A stretch of 64,000 nt of DNA from assembly GCF_003206155.1 (NCBI RefSeq), contig NZ_PZJV01000008.1, positions 1-64,000 of the forward strand. Reading direction: 5' to 3'. Both the position numbers and the translations under genes were made by a program. The DNA comes from Salinicola halophilus. GTDB lineage: Bacteria; Pseudomonadota; Gammaproteobacteria; Pseudomonadales; Halomonadaceae. Within the stretch, counting starts at the first letter, position 1. Every line of letters begins with the position of its first letter. Below are positions 47,918-57,884 of this stretch, in pieces. Under the pieces are notes generated by a model. That model was given only the letters and a program-made list of their open reading frames with translations. It had not been told where the DNA came from and did not search any database.

Positions 47918-48075
47918 CTGGGCGTTAGCCAGGTAAAAAGGGCCTAAGCTCTGAACGAAGCGTCCACGCCACTCAGCGATCGAGTGCTGGTGGTGCCGCG
48001 CCGGGTCGCATCCAGCGCCACGCCTCGGGCGTAATACGCTCCAATCCTGTGGCCGATACGAAGGGGGAAATGCCG

Positions 48076-49094
<1,019 letters not shown>

Positions 49095-49095
<1 letters not shown>

Positions 49096-49823
49096 TGGCA
49101 GAAGCACCGAGGACGCAGGATTCGACGGTGAAAGACCCGACGACGAAAGACTCGTCGAGGAAACCGCCGAGCGCGAAGCGCTCGCGGGCGAAACGCCAGC
49201 CGCGGCTGATACTCTGGCGCCTCCTCGTCTTCTGCGTGGCACTGACGCCATTGGCCTACTGGGCGACACAGGTGGCGCTCGGCAATGGCGGACCGGAGCC
49301 GGGCCGCTATCTGCTGCTCAACATCGGTCAGGCGACGCTCTGGATGCTCTTCGCCACGCTGTCGCTGACGCCGCTGACCAAACTCACCCGCTGGAAGGGC
49401 TTCGCCCTCATCCGCCGCCAGCTGGGTCTCTGGACGCTCGCGTACGCCGTGGCGCACCTGCTCTGCTACGTTCTCTTCATTCTCGGCCTCGATCTTTCGC
49501 GTCTCGGTAGCGAAATCGTCCGCCGGCCCTACATCATCGTCGGCATGCTGGCGCTCCTCGGCCTCGTCGTCATGGGCGTCACCTCCAACCAGCGCTCGAT
49601 GCGCAAGCTCGGCAAGCGCTGGAAGACGCTGCACAAGCTGGTCTATGCGGTACTCGCCCTCGGTCTGCTGCACTTTTTCTGGGTGGTGCGCGCCGACATG
49701 GAGCAGTGGAGCCTCTATGCCGCCACCGGCGCTTTTCTGATGCTGCTACGCCTGCCTCCGGTCGCACGACGCCTCCCCTCGATCCGTCAGCGGGCCGGGC
49801 GTCAGCGACAGCGCGCCGCCTGA
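49095..49823 (+). CDS. msrQ: MsrQ haem-binding membrane subunit
   Basis: This protein of 242 residues delivers electrons from the quinone pool to MsrP. A charged Lys/Arg-rich N-terminal arm of about 40 residues precedes six hydrophobic segments, with conserved family parts RRQLGLWTLAYAVAHLLCY (haem His, about residues 114-132) and KRWKTLHKLVYAVLALGLLH (about 176-195). The start overlaps the msrP stop. The N-terminal arm is longer than in E. coli YedZ. Confidence 0.94.
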
Positions 49824-49893
49824 CCTTTTTGCCGGCGGATTCTCCTGTGCACTGCCGCCGAGAGACTTGGCGGTACGTTCGGTCCTGCCGCTA

Positions 49894-49903
49894 GACTTTC
49901 GTC
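49894..49903 (+). promoter_or_regulatory. Near-perfect palindrome copy before the ghrB-like gene
   Basis: GACTTTCGTC differs from GACTTTAGTC at one position and is preceded by CTA, as in other copies. It lies 109 bases before the start codon of the 2-hydroxyacid dehydrogenase. Confidence 0.45.
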
Positions 49904-50011
49904 GACGTGTGCCGTGACCGACGGGCGTGGTCGGTTACGCTCGTCTTCCCGTCGGCGTCGCGGCCCCCGCGTGCCTCGGCGGCTCCCCTTGCACGCAGCC
50001 GGAGAATTGTC

Positions 50012-50998
50012 ATGAGCAAGCGCATCCTCGCCTACCGCCGTCTCGACGATCAGCAGCTCGAGCAGCTTCGCGAGAAGTATCAAGTCGACTATTTCGGCAA
50101 GCTCGAATCCGCCGATGACCCGGCGTTTCGCGAAGCGCTGGGGCAGGCCAACGGCCTCATCGGCGCGGGCTTGAAGATCACGCCGGAGCTACTCGACTCA
50201 GCCCCCCATCTGGAAGCGATCGCCAGCATTTCGGTGGGGGTGGACAGCTATCCCGTCGACGAACTCACGCGCCGCGGCATTCTGCTCTGTAACACGCCGG
50301 ACGTGCTCACCGAGACGACCGCCGACACCGGGTTTTCGCTGATCATGGCAAGCGCCCGGCGCGTGGTGGAACTCGCCAACGTGGTCAAACGCGGCGATTG
50401 GCAGGAGAGTATCGGTCCGGACCGCTTCGGCATCGACGTACATGGCAAGACGCTCGGCATGATCGGATTCGGGCGTATCGGCCAGGCAATCGCCCGGCGC
50501 GGCGCGCTGGGTTTCGGCATGCGGGTGCTCTACTCCAACGCCTCGCCCAAGCCGGAGATCGAGCGGGAGCTCGGCGCCCGACGCTGCGAGTTCAACGAGC
50601 TGCTCGAAACCGCCGATTTCGTCTGCGCCATCGTCCCGTTGACCGACGAGACGCATCATCTCATCGGCGCCGAGGCGTTCGCGCGCATGAAAGAGAGCGC
50701 GATCTTCATCAACCTCGCCCGCGGCGCGGTGGTCGACGAGCCGGCGATGATCGAAGCGCTGCAGCGCGGACAGATCCGTGCCGCCGGGCTCGACGTCTTC
50801 GAGCAGGAGCCGCTGCCGTCGTCATCGCCGCTCACGCAGATGGACAACGTCGTGGCGCTGCCGCACATCGGCTCGGCGACGATGGAGACGCGTACCGCCA
50901 TGGCGCAGCGCGCGGTGGACAACATCCTGCTCGCGCTTGACGGCGAGCGCCCGCTCAGCCCCTTCAACGTCGAGGCCTGGGGCGATCGCCTGACGTGA
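50012..50998 (+). CDS. ghrB: D-2-hydroxyacid dehydrogenase (glyoxylate/hydroxypyruvate reductase type)
   Basis: This 328-residue NAD(P)-dependent enzyme is of the GhrB/TkrA class, reducing glyoxylate, hydroxypyruvate or 2-ketogluconate. The nucleotide motif MIGFGRIGQAIARRG is at about residues 150-164. The catalytic triad appears as Arg in NLARGAVVDEPA, Glu in AGLDVFEQEPLP and His in LPHIGSATMETR. The start follows GGAGAATT. The exact substrate is inferred from family likeness only. A near-perfect regulatory palindrome lies upstream. Confidence 0.88.
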   Translation: MSKRILAYRRLDDQQLEQLREKYQVDYFGKLESADDPAFREALGQANGLIGAGLKITPELLDSAPHLEAIASISVGVDSYPVDELTRRGILLCNTPDVLTETTADTGFSLIMASARRVVELANVVKRGDWQESIGPDRFGIDVHGKTLGMIGFGRIGQAIARRGALGFGMRVLYSNASPKPEIERELGARRCEFNELLETADFVCAIVPLTDETHHLIGAEAFARMKESAIFINLARGAVVDEPAMIEALQRGQIRAAGLDVFEQEPLPSSSPLTQMDNVVALPHIGSATMETRTAMAQRAVDNILLALDGERPLSPFNVEAWGDRLT

Positions 50999-51269
50999 GC
51001 TATACCGCCACGAGCCGAGCGACGCGCGGGTCGCAGGCGGCGACGTGACGCGAGCCACGGCGCGGCCAATGTCACCGGCCGCGCCTTGCCAAGCCAACCC
51101 GGCGTGGCTAGAGTGGGATGACGAGATTAAAAACAGTGTTCCATAATTCGGGTGTCATATCTCTCGGCTATGGAACCGAGCGTCAGGGTACCGAAGTTTT
51201 TCGGTCGCGGGCCGATAGTGACAGCGCCCGCCGTTCCCACTCACCGACTGCGCCCTCGAGGCGACCATC

Positions 51270-51950
51270 ATGCCCGAACCCTTCTGCCTTCTGTTCGACT
51301 GCGACGGCACCCTCGTCGACAGCGAGCCGCTGCTGGCCGATGTCATGGCCAAATACCTCAACCGCGCCGGCCTGCCGTTTACGTCGGACGACTATATCGA
51401 GCGCTTTCGGGGGGCCCGCTTCGCCTCCATCGTCGCCCATCTGGAGCAGCGTCACGGCGCGCTGGATGACGCGGTTCGCCGGCACATCGAAAGCGACATG
51501 CGTGCCGAGATGCACGAGCGCATGCTGACCGAACTCACCCCGATCGACGGTGTGAGCGACACACTCGACAGGCTGGGTTCGCTGCCCCGCTGCATTGCCT
51601 CCAACGGCCCCGACTACAAGATTCGCCGCGCGCTCGACAGTACCGGATTACGTGCGTTCTTCGACGAGCGCATCTACAGCGCCTACGACGTCGGCAGCTG
51701 GAAACCCGAGCCGGGGCTCTTCCTCCACGCCGGGCGCGACATGGGCTTTGCCCCCAGCGAGTGTGTGGTGATCGACGACGCCGAAGTGGGTGTACGCGCG
51801 GCGCTCGCCGCCGGCATGCGGGTGGTGCATCTCAACCGCTTCCCCGAACACGAGACGACGCCCGCCGGGGCCCACACGATCCATCACATGAGCGAGCTGC
51901 CCAAGGCGCTCGCCAAGCTGACGCCCGCGCTCGCCGTCGGCTATCGCTGA
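51270..51950 (+). CDS. HAD-family phosphatase (YieH-like)
   Basis: This 226-residue phosphatase shows all HAD motifs: LLFDCDGTLVDSEPL (nucleophile, about residues 7-21), IASNGPDYKIRRALD (motif II), WKPEPGLFLHAGRDMG (motif III Lys) and CVVIDDAEVGVRAALAAGM (motif IV). The SNGP and GYD-WKP-type sequence is closest to YieH, a 6-phosphogluconate and phosphosugar phosphatase in E. coli. The 270 bases before it hold no other gene; a CATAAT box near 51141 may be part of its promoter. Confidence 0.88.
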   Translation: MPEPFCLLFDCDGTLVDSEPLLADVMAKYLNRAGLPFTSDDYIERFRGARFASIVAHLEQRHGALDDAVRRHIESDMRAEMHERMLTELTPIDGVSDTLDRLGSLPRCIASNGPDYKIRRALDSTGLRAFFDERIYSAYDVGSWKPEPGLFLHAGRDMGFAPSECVVIDDAEVGVRAALAAGMRVVHLNRFPEHETTPAGAHTIHHMSELPKALAKLTPALAVGYR

Positions 51951-52039
51951 GACGCTCCGCCCCGGCGCCGCTTCGCGCCCATGAACGCGCCGCGCTACCC
52001 GCGTTATCATGGGGCATCGTCGAACGAACCGGAGCCAAC

Positions 52040-52414
52040 ATGTCATCGCTGCAGGATCAACTTCGCGGCCTGGTCTACTCCACCGAACACGGTGAGACCT
52101 GCCCTAGCTGCCGCCGCCCGCTCGCCGACTGCGAATGCGCGGCACAGGCCGAATCGGAACGCCTCGCCGCGCTCGACGGCATCGTGCGCATTCGTCGTGA
52201 AACCAGCGGTCGCAAGGGCAAAGGCGTGACCACGGTGGCCGGCGTACCGCTCGCCGAGACCGAACTCAAGGCGTTGGCCAAGACGCTCAAGAAACGCTGC
52301 GGTACCGGCGGCGCGGTCAAGGACGGCATCATCGAGATTCAGGGCGATCACCGCGAGACGCTGAAGACCGAACTCGAGACGCAGGGCTATCGCGTCAAGC
52401 TCGCCGGAGGCTGA
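52040..52414 (+). CDS. yciH: SUI1/eIF1-type protein YciH
   Basis: This 124-residue protein has an N-terminal Cys cluster (CPSCRRPLADCEC, about residues 21-33) and a C-terminal SUI1 fold with RKGKGVTTVAGVPL, KKRCGTGGAVKDGIIEIQGD (about 90-109). YciH has been described as a stress-linked translation initiation inhibitor in E. coli. The start follows a GGAG site with five bases of spacing. Confidence 0.95.
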   Translation: MSSLQDQLRGLVYSTEHGETCPSCRRPLADCECAAQAESERLAALDGIVRIRRETSGRKGKGVTTVAGVPLAETELKALAKTLKKRCGTGGAVKDGIIEIQGDHRETLKTELETQGYRVKLAGG

Positions 52415-52524
52415 GCGCCGCTTGCACGGCGGAACGTCTCGACCGCGACTCGGTCGGACAACCCTGTAGCCCTACCCGACACCGAGCCTTGCGCTCGGCC
52501 GAACCCGTTTCAAGGAAGCCCGCC

Positions 52525-52980
52525 GTGAGTCATCCGCTACGCCTTCTCTCCAGTCCTCGCCGTTACCGGTCACTACTGGCCGTGGGGCTCCTTCTGTCGA
52601 TGGCGGGCTGCGCTGGCGGCCCGCAGTTCGAAACGCTCAGCGCCCGCGTCGTCACCGATACGCCGCAGCCGCTCCCCGCCGATGCCACGCTGGAAGTGCA
52701 GCTCGAAAACACGTCCACCGGCGACGTGCTCGCCAGCAGCCGGGTCGAGCGTCTCGGTGACTTCCCGCTGCCGGTCACGCTGCAATATGCCCCCGAGGCA
52801 ATCGTGGCGGACGATCTCTACCGCCTCGACGCGCAGATTCGAAGCGGCAATCGCATCGTCTATCTCTCTCCCGAGGCACTGCCGGTCTTCGGGCGCCACG
52901 ACTCCGATGCTCGCGATATCCGTGTCGAACCCACCGGCGCCGCCGCGTTCGACGGGACCGACGGGGGCAATACCGACTGA
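52525..52980 (+). CDS. YbaY-family lipoprotein
   Basis: This protein of 151 residues has a lipoprotein signal (LLAVGLLLSMAGC, Cys near 31) and one YbaY/YscW-like beta domain: LPADATLEVQLENTSTGDVL, then FPLPVTLQYAPEAIVADDLY and ARIRSG-type RLDAQIRSGNRIVYLS. The function is unknown. The GTG at 52525 follows AAGGAAG and gives a sensible signal; an ATG at 52489 is also in frame. Confidence 0.82.
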   Translation: MSHPLRLLSSPRRYRSLLAVGLLLSMAGCAGGPQFETLSARVVTDTPQPLPADATLEVQLENTSTGDVLASSRVERLGDFPLPVTLQYAPEAIVADDLYRLDAQIRSGNRIVYLSPEALPVFGRHDSDARDIRVEPTGAAAFDGTDGGNTD

Positions 52981-53098
52981 GCGCTGGCATTCACAGGAGC
53001 GATCGGCACTTGTCCAAACGTCGGCTGCGGACCACCTTGTAGTCAGACCATCACAGGGTTCGCGCGCAACGGCGCCGAATCGAGCCAAGGGAGAGAGC

Positions 53099-54088
53099 AT
53101 GGAAACGCGCAAGCTACCCGGTACGGATATCGAGATGTCGCGCATTGGCCTGGGGACCTGGGCGATGGGCGGGCGCATGTGGGGCGGCACGGACGACGCC
53201 AACGCCGAACGCACCATCCACGCCGCCATGGATCGCGGCGTCACGCTGATCGACACTGCGCCCGCCTACGGTTTCGGCCACTCCGAGGAAGTGGTGGGCA
53301 AATCGCTCGCTGATGGTAACCGGCGGGAGCGAATGGTGCTCGCCACCAAGGCGGGCCTGGAGTGGTCCGACACCGGCGGCCCGAAGCGCAACGCGACCGC
53401 CGAACGACTGAAGCAAGAGCTCGACGACTCGCTGCGTCGACTCAAGACCGACTACATCGATCTTTATCAGATTCACTGGCCGGACCCGCTGGTCCCGATC
53501 GAAGAGACTGCCGAGGCGATGGCGCGCTTTCACCGCGAGGGCAAGATCCGCGCGATCGGCGTGAGCAACTTCACCTCCGAGCAGTGCGATGCGTTTCGTC
53601 AGGTAGCGCCGCTTCATACCGTTCAGCCGCCCTATAACCTGTTCGAGCGCGATATCGACCGGGAGATGCTGCCCTATGCCGAGCGCAACGACCTGACGCT
53701 GCTCACCTATGGCGCGCTGTGTCGCGGACTGCTCACCGGCAAGATGCACACCGACTACACCTTCAACGGTGACGATCTGCGCAACAAGGATCCGAAATTC
53801 CAGTCGCCGCGCTTCGAGCAGTGTCTTGCCGCCGTCGAGGCGCTGCGTGACGTCGCCGCGCGTCACGACAAGACGGTACTCGAACTCGCCGTGCGCTGGA
53901 TTCTCGACCGCTCGCCGAACATCGTCGCGCTCTGGGGCGCGCGCAAACCCGAGCAGGTCGAGCCGCTGGGCGGCATCACCGGCTGGTCGCTCAGCGACGA
54001 TGAAATGGCGATGATCGACGCCATTCTCGCCAAGCACGTCACCGACCCTGTCGGCCCCGAGTTCATGGCCCCGCCGACCCGCGGGTAA
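53099..54088 (+). CDS. Aldo/keto reductase
   Basis: This 329-residue NADPH-dependent reductase has the AKR catalytic residues in place: Asp in TLIDTAPAYGFGHSEEVVG (Tyr in AYG), Lys in LATKAGLEW and His in LYQIHWPDP. The barrel continues with IRAIGVSNFTSEQ and the cofactor end IVALWGARKPEQVEPLGGIT. It is closest in style to general stress protein 69 (AKR11) relatives. The start follows AGGGAGAGAG. It converges on the sirtuin gene with 24 bases between. Confidence 0.92.
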   Translation: METRKLPGTDIEMSRIGLGTWAMGGRMWGGTDDANAERTIHAAMDRGVTLIDTAPAYGFGHSEEVVGKSLADGNRRERMVLATKAGLEWSDTGGPKRNATAERLKQELDDSLRRLKTDYIDLYQIHWPDPLVPIEETAEAMARFHREGKIRAIGVSNFTSEQCDAFRQVAPLHTVQPPYNLFERDIDREMLPYAERNDLTLLTYGALCRGLLTGKMHTDYTFNGDDLRNKDPKFQSPRFEQCLAAVEALRDVAARHDKTVLELAVRWILDRSPNIVALWGARKPEQVEPLGGITGWSLSDDEMAMIDAILAKHVTDPVGPEFMAPPTRG

Positions 54089-54112
54089 GCACAGGTCCAC
54101 CCCTTCCGGCTT

Positions 54113-55009
54113 TCAGCCCGCACCCAGTACGCTCGAGGGTCCGGCGGTCGCCGGGCTTTCTTGCGTTCGCCCCGCAAGACTCGCGACGAGTGCCTCCAGC
54201 GCCGGCGCGACCGGGGCGGCGATCTTCAGCGTGAAGAGATCGTCGGCGCGGGTGGTGCCCAGATTGATGCAGGCGATGGGCTTTTCGGTGCGTACGGCAT
54301 GGCGTGCAAAGCGAAAACCGGAATAGACCATCAGCGACGACCCCACCACCAGCATGGCATCCGCCTCGTCGAGCGCGGCGAACGCGAGCTCGGCGCGAGG
54401 CTTGGGAACGTTGTCACCGAAAAAGACCACGTCGGGTTTCAGAGTGCCGACATGACAGCGCTGGCAGGTGGGCACGTCGAAGCTCGAGAAGTCGTGGCCG
54501 TCGAGGTCCGCGTCGCCGTCCGGACCGACCTCCGCACTCAGCTCGAGCCAGGCGGGATTGCGCCGCGCCAGCTCGTCGTGAAGCGCGTGGCGCATCATCG
54601 TCGCCCCGCAGCGCATGCACTTGACGGTATCCGCCTGGCCGTGGAGGTCGGTCACCCGGCGCGAGCCGGCGCGCTGATGCAGGCCGTCGACGTTCTGGGT
54701 CACCAGCCGCGTGATCCGCCCTTCGCGCTCGAGCGTGGAGAGCGCACGATGCGCCTGCCCGGGATGCGCGCCGGCCAGCGCCCGGAACCCCACCAGACTG
54801 CGCGCCCAGTAGCGCTTTCGCACCTCGAGACTGCCCATGAACTTCTGATGACTGACCGGCGGCGGTCGCTTCCAGTCGCCGCGAGCGTCCCGATAGTCGG
54901 GAATCCCGCAGTCGGTGCTCACACCGGCCCCCGTCAGCACGAAAAGTCGCGGGTGGCGCGCCACGAATTCGGTGAGCGCGTCGATTCCCTCCACTGCGTC
55001 GTCGAACAT
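54113..55009 (-). CDS. NAD-dependent protein deacylase (class II sirtuin-like)
   Basis: This 298-residue sirtuin has the NAD loop LTGAGVSTDCGIPDYRDARG (about residues 25-44), TQNVDGLHQRAGSRRVTDLHG with the catalytic His (about 117-137), and zinc Cys pairs CMRCG and CQRCH. KPDVVFFGDNVP follows. The length and the first motif (GIPDYR) match class II sirtuins, as in SIRT4. It would remove acyl groups from lysines using NAD. The ATG at 55009 follows GAGG; a GTG lies four codons upstream. Confidence 0.93.
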   Translation of the reverse strand: MFDDAVEGIDALTEFVARHPRLFVLTGAGVSTDCGIPDYRDARGDWKRPPPVSHQKFMGSLEVRKRYWARSLVGFRALAGAHPGQAHRALSTLEREGRITRLVTQNVDGLHQRAGSRRVTDLHGQADTVKCMRCGATMMRHALHDELARRNPAWLELSAEVGPDGDADLDGHDFSSFDVPTCQRCHVGTLKPDVVFFGDNVPKPRAELAFAALDEADAMLVVGSSLMVYSGFRFARHAVRTEKPIACINLGTTRADDLFTLKIAAPVAPALEALVASLAGRTQESPATAGPSSVLGAG

Positions 55010-55294
55010 GCATTGCCTCACTGGTTGGGGTTCACTGATCGGCGTTCACCGGTCGAGGTCGAGTCGCAGGCGGCGGCGCACGCGCCTGCGATCGTTTCTG
55101 ATCACAAGGTGGTCGATCACGTCGGATACACGCTATACGCGACCGGGCTCGCTACGGATCAAGCGCAACCGGTTGCGGTCGAACGAATCGCGGTCGCCGG
55201 TTCGTCGGCGTCGCAGTCGGCACACGACCTCGGCTAGAATGACGCAATCGTGCCTGTCGCCCCGCATCCCACGCCACTCCAAGGACAATCGCTC

Positions 55295-56212
55295 ATGGCC
55301 TGGCTGGAATACCTGCTGCCGCTGATTTTCCTGGCCCCACTGGGCGCCGCCGCGCTGGTCGCGATCACGCTCCGCGACATCAGCAGTATCGAACTGCGCT
55401 CGCCCCACGGCGACGAAACGATCCGCGAGATCGCGCAGGTCCACCGCAACCGGCTGGAGCGCGCTCGCGCCACGTTCTTTCTCGATGCCACGCTCGCGCC
55501 CACGCTCACGCTGATGCCGCTGGTCTACGGCATGGGGCGCATTCTGTTCGCCGACGAGCAGAGCTGGCTCGAATGGTCGCTTTACGGTGCGGTCAGCACG
55601 CTGCTGGCGATGATCTTCGGTTTTCTGATCCTGCGCGACGTGCAGCGGGTGCGCCGCCTGACTCGCAGCCTCGCCTGCGAACTGGCCGTCGGCCAGGCGC
55701 TGGACCATCTGATTCGCCCGCAGGCGACACCCTACTTCGTCTTCCACGATTTCCCCGCGGATAGCTACAGCATCGACAACGTGCTGGTGACGCCTCAGGG
55801 CGTCTTCGTCATTCAGACCATGGCGCGGGATTTCCCGCTGGATCTCGACGGCACCGCCAACAAGACCGTCGCCGTCGAGTCGCAGCGGCTGCGCTTCCCC
55901 GGCTGGAGCGAGCGCCGCACCCTCGGCAAGGTGCGCATGGCGACGGTATGGCTGAGCCACTGGATCGCCCGCCATGCCGATCTGAACGTGCCGGTATTCG
56001 GCGTACTGGTGCTGCCCGGCTGGACGATCGACGACGAGACGGAGCACCTCGGCACGCGCCGCGACATCTACGTACTCGACGGCGTCGACCTGGCCGCCAA
56101 GCTCACCGCCATGGCCCCCGAAACCCTCGACGACGCAGACCGCCAGCGCCTGGTGGAACGGCTCGACAAGCGCTCGCGGCGTTACCGCCGCAGCCGGCCG
56201 TCGCCACGCTGA
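55295..56212 (+). CDS. Membrane protein with NERD-like nuclease-related domain
   Basis: This 305-residue protein has an N-terminal membrane segment (about residues 3-24), a second hydrophobic pair near 73-120 and then a soluble part, YSIDNVLVTPQGVFVIQTMA (about 157-176), resembling the NERD domain core. The active-site residues of true nucleases are not clear, so catalysis is unproven. It ends with a basic tail. The ATG at 55295 follows AAGGACAA. It is followed by kdgK on the same strand after 50 bases. Confidence 0.7.
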   Translation: MAWLEYLLPLIFLAPLGAAALVAITLRDISSIELRSPHGDETIREIAQVHRNRLERARATFFLDATLAPTLTLMPLVYGMGRILFADEQSWLEWSLYGAVSTLLAMIFGFLILRDVQRVRRLTRSLACELAVGQALDHLIRPQATPYFVFHDFPADSYSIDNVLVTPQGVFVIQTMARDFPLDLDGTANKTVAVESQRLRFPGWSERRTLGKVRMATVWLSHWIARHADLNVPVFGVLVLPGWTIDDETEHLGTRRDIYVLDGVDLAAKLTAMAPETLDDADRQRLVERLDKRSRRYRRSRPSPR

Positions 56213-56262
56213 TACGTCGATCGCCTCGACCCGCCCCATTCGTTTTCAACCCTGGAGAGCCC

Positions 56263-57231
56263 ATGCCCGTATCCGATTCCTCCTTCGACGTGCTGACCTT
56301 TGGCGAAGCGATGGCACTGTTCGTCGCAGAAGAGAGCGGCCCGCTCGATGCCGTGACTCGCTTCGGCCGACGCACCGCCGGCGCCGACACCAACGTCGCC
56401 ATCGGCCTGGCGCGACTCGGCTTCGACGTGCGCTGGCTCTCGCGCGTGGGAGCGGATCACAACGGCGCCTTTCTGCAGCGGGCGCTGGAAGCCGAAGGGC
56501 TCGACTGCCGCCACGTGATTCGGGACGACGCTCACGCCACCGGTCTGGTATTCAAGGAACGTGCCGTCGACGGCGCCGACCCGCACGTCGAGTACGTCCG
56601 TCGTCACAGCGCCGCCAGCCACCTCGCCCCCGCCGATGCCGATGACGTGGCGATCGACCGCGCCCGTCACCTTCACGCCACCGGCATTCCCCCGGCGCTC
56701 TCCGACAGCGCCCGCGAACTCTCGACGACCCTTTTCGAGCGCGCCCGAGCGGCGGGGCTGTCGATCTCCTTCGACCCCAACCTGCGGCCCACCCTCTGGC
56801 CGAGCGAAGCGGTGATGAAAGAGACCCTCAACGCCCTCGCCGCCAAGGCCGACCTCGTCATGCCCGGGCTCGCCGAGGGCCGGATACTCACCGGTTTCGA
56901 TACCGCCCACGACATCGCCGGCTTCTATCTCGACCGCGGTGCCAAGGCCGTGGTGATCAAACTCGGTCCCGAGGGGAGCTACTTCCGTACCGCCGAGCAG
57001 GAGGGTAGCGTCGACGGCTCGCCGGTCGAGAAGGTCATCGATACCGTCGGCGCCGGCGATGGCTTCGCCGTGGGTGTGGTCAGCGCCCGCCTCGACGGGC
57101 TCGACTGGCCCGCAGCCCTGCACCGCGGCAACCTCATCGGCGCGCGGCAGGTGCAGGTAATCGGCGATATGGAAGGCTTGCCGAATCGTGACGAACTCAC
57201 CGCGATGGAGCGCAGCGGCGAGGCGATCTAG
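56263..57231 (+). CDS. kdgK: 2-Keto-3-deoxygluconate kinase (PfkB family)
   Basis: This 322-residue sugar kinase has the PfkB signatures: GRRTAGADTNVAIGLARLGF near residues 38-57 and the C-terminal DTVGAGDGFAVGVVSARLDG (about 264-283), with the catalytic Asp in GAGDGFA. LSISFDPNLRPTLW is typical of KDG kinases. It would phosphorylate KDG for the Entner-Doudoroff route. The start follows GGAGAG. Its stop TAG overlaps the stop of the convergent gene by four bases. Confidence 0.85.
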   Translation: MPVSDSSFDVLTFGEAMALFVAEESGPLDAVTRFGRRTAGADTNVAIGLARLGFDVRWLSRVGADHNGAFLQRALEAEGLDCRHVIRDDAHATGLVFKERAVDGADPHVEYVRRHSAASHLAPADADDVAIDRARHLHATGIPPALSDSARELSTTLFERARAAGLSISFDPNLRPTLWPSEAVMKETLNALAAKADLVMPGLAEGRILTGFDTAHDIAGFYLDRGAKAVVIKLGPEGSYFRTAEQEGSVDGSPVEKVIDTVGAGDGFAVGVVSARLDGLDWPAALHRGNLIGARQVQVIGDMEGLPNRDELTAMERSGEAI

Positions 57232-57869
57232 CGTCCGCGACTCCGGGTAGCCGGTTCCGCCCCCAATCCCGCCAGCACCGCAGGCTTGAGCGAGGCCAGC
57301 GGCTCGCCGGAGACGCCGCTGAGCACGATCAGCCGGGTGCGACGACCGTCGTGATAACCGAGCCACAGCGGCAGCGCCACCGGGCGACAGGTGTCGGACT
57401 GCACGCGAAGCCCCCAGCGCCGAGGTCGGGCCAGCCGCTCCCACAGCCAGAGGCGCTCGAAAGTCGTGGCCGACGGACAGTCGCCGCCGGGGAGCCAGTG
57501 CTCGTCCACACTGCCCGGCCCGTCTTCGAACGCCAGTGTCCCCGGCCAGAGCAGCGCGCGGGGCGTCAGCGAACTCGCCAGCAGCCAGGCGGCGGGCGCC
57601 GATACCGGGTTCGCCGACGTGCCGCCGATCGCCACCGCCCACAGCGTGATCTGAGCGGGCTCGAAGCGCGCCGCACCGAAGCGAGCGAGCCGCCTGCGCG
57701 CACCCTTCGCATCGAGCCGGCGGGCCAGCCGGGCGGGCGCCATGGCCGTCTCGTTGCCCGCAGCCTCGGGCGATCCCGCCGATGTCGCTCCGACCGGGTT
57801 GGCCGATGCTCTCTCGGCGATATTCGCCTTCCTCCTCTCGGCCATGTTCGCCTTCTCCCTCTCGGCCAT
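57228..57869 (-). CDS. Protein of unknown function after an SSS carrier gene
   Basis: I do not recognise this 213-residue protein. The first 24 residues are three copies of an eight-residue repeat (MAEREKAN, MAERRKAN, IAERASAN), then a Trp/Leu/Arg-rich part with GDCPSATTFERLWLWERLAR and LWLGYHDGRRTRLIVLSGVS. No signal peptide or clear membrane helix is present. The SD-like GAGGGGG and the ATG both lie in the third copy of a 24-base DNA repeat, and a GTG overlapping the upstream stop by four bases is an alternative start. The tight link to the SSS carrier suggests a related role. Confidence 0.65.
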   Translation of the reverse strand: MAEREKANMAERRKANIAERASANPVGATSAGSPEAAGNETAMAPARLARRLDAKGARRRLARFGAARFEPAQITLWAVAIGGTSANPVSAPAAWLLASSLTPRALLWPGTLAFEDGPGSVDEHWLPGGDCPSATTFERLWLWERLARPRRWGLRVQSDTCRPVALPLWLGYHDGRRTRLIVLSGVSGEPLASLKPAVLAGLGAEPATRSRGR

Positions 57870-57884
57870 GTTCGCCGGCCCCCT
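57813..57884. repeat. 24-base tandem repeat, three copies, spanning a start codon
   Basis: Units begin at 57813, 57837 and 57861 with CTCGGCSATRTTCGCC as shared core. The latter two each contain an ATG on the minus strand, so the repeat covers the translation start of the 57228-57869 gene. Confidence 0.85.
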
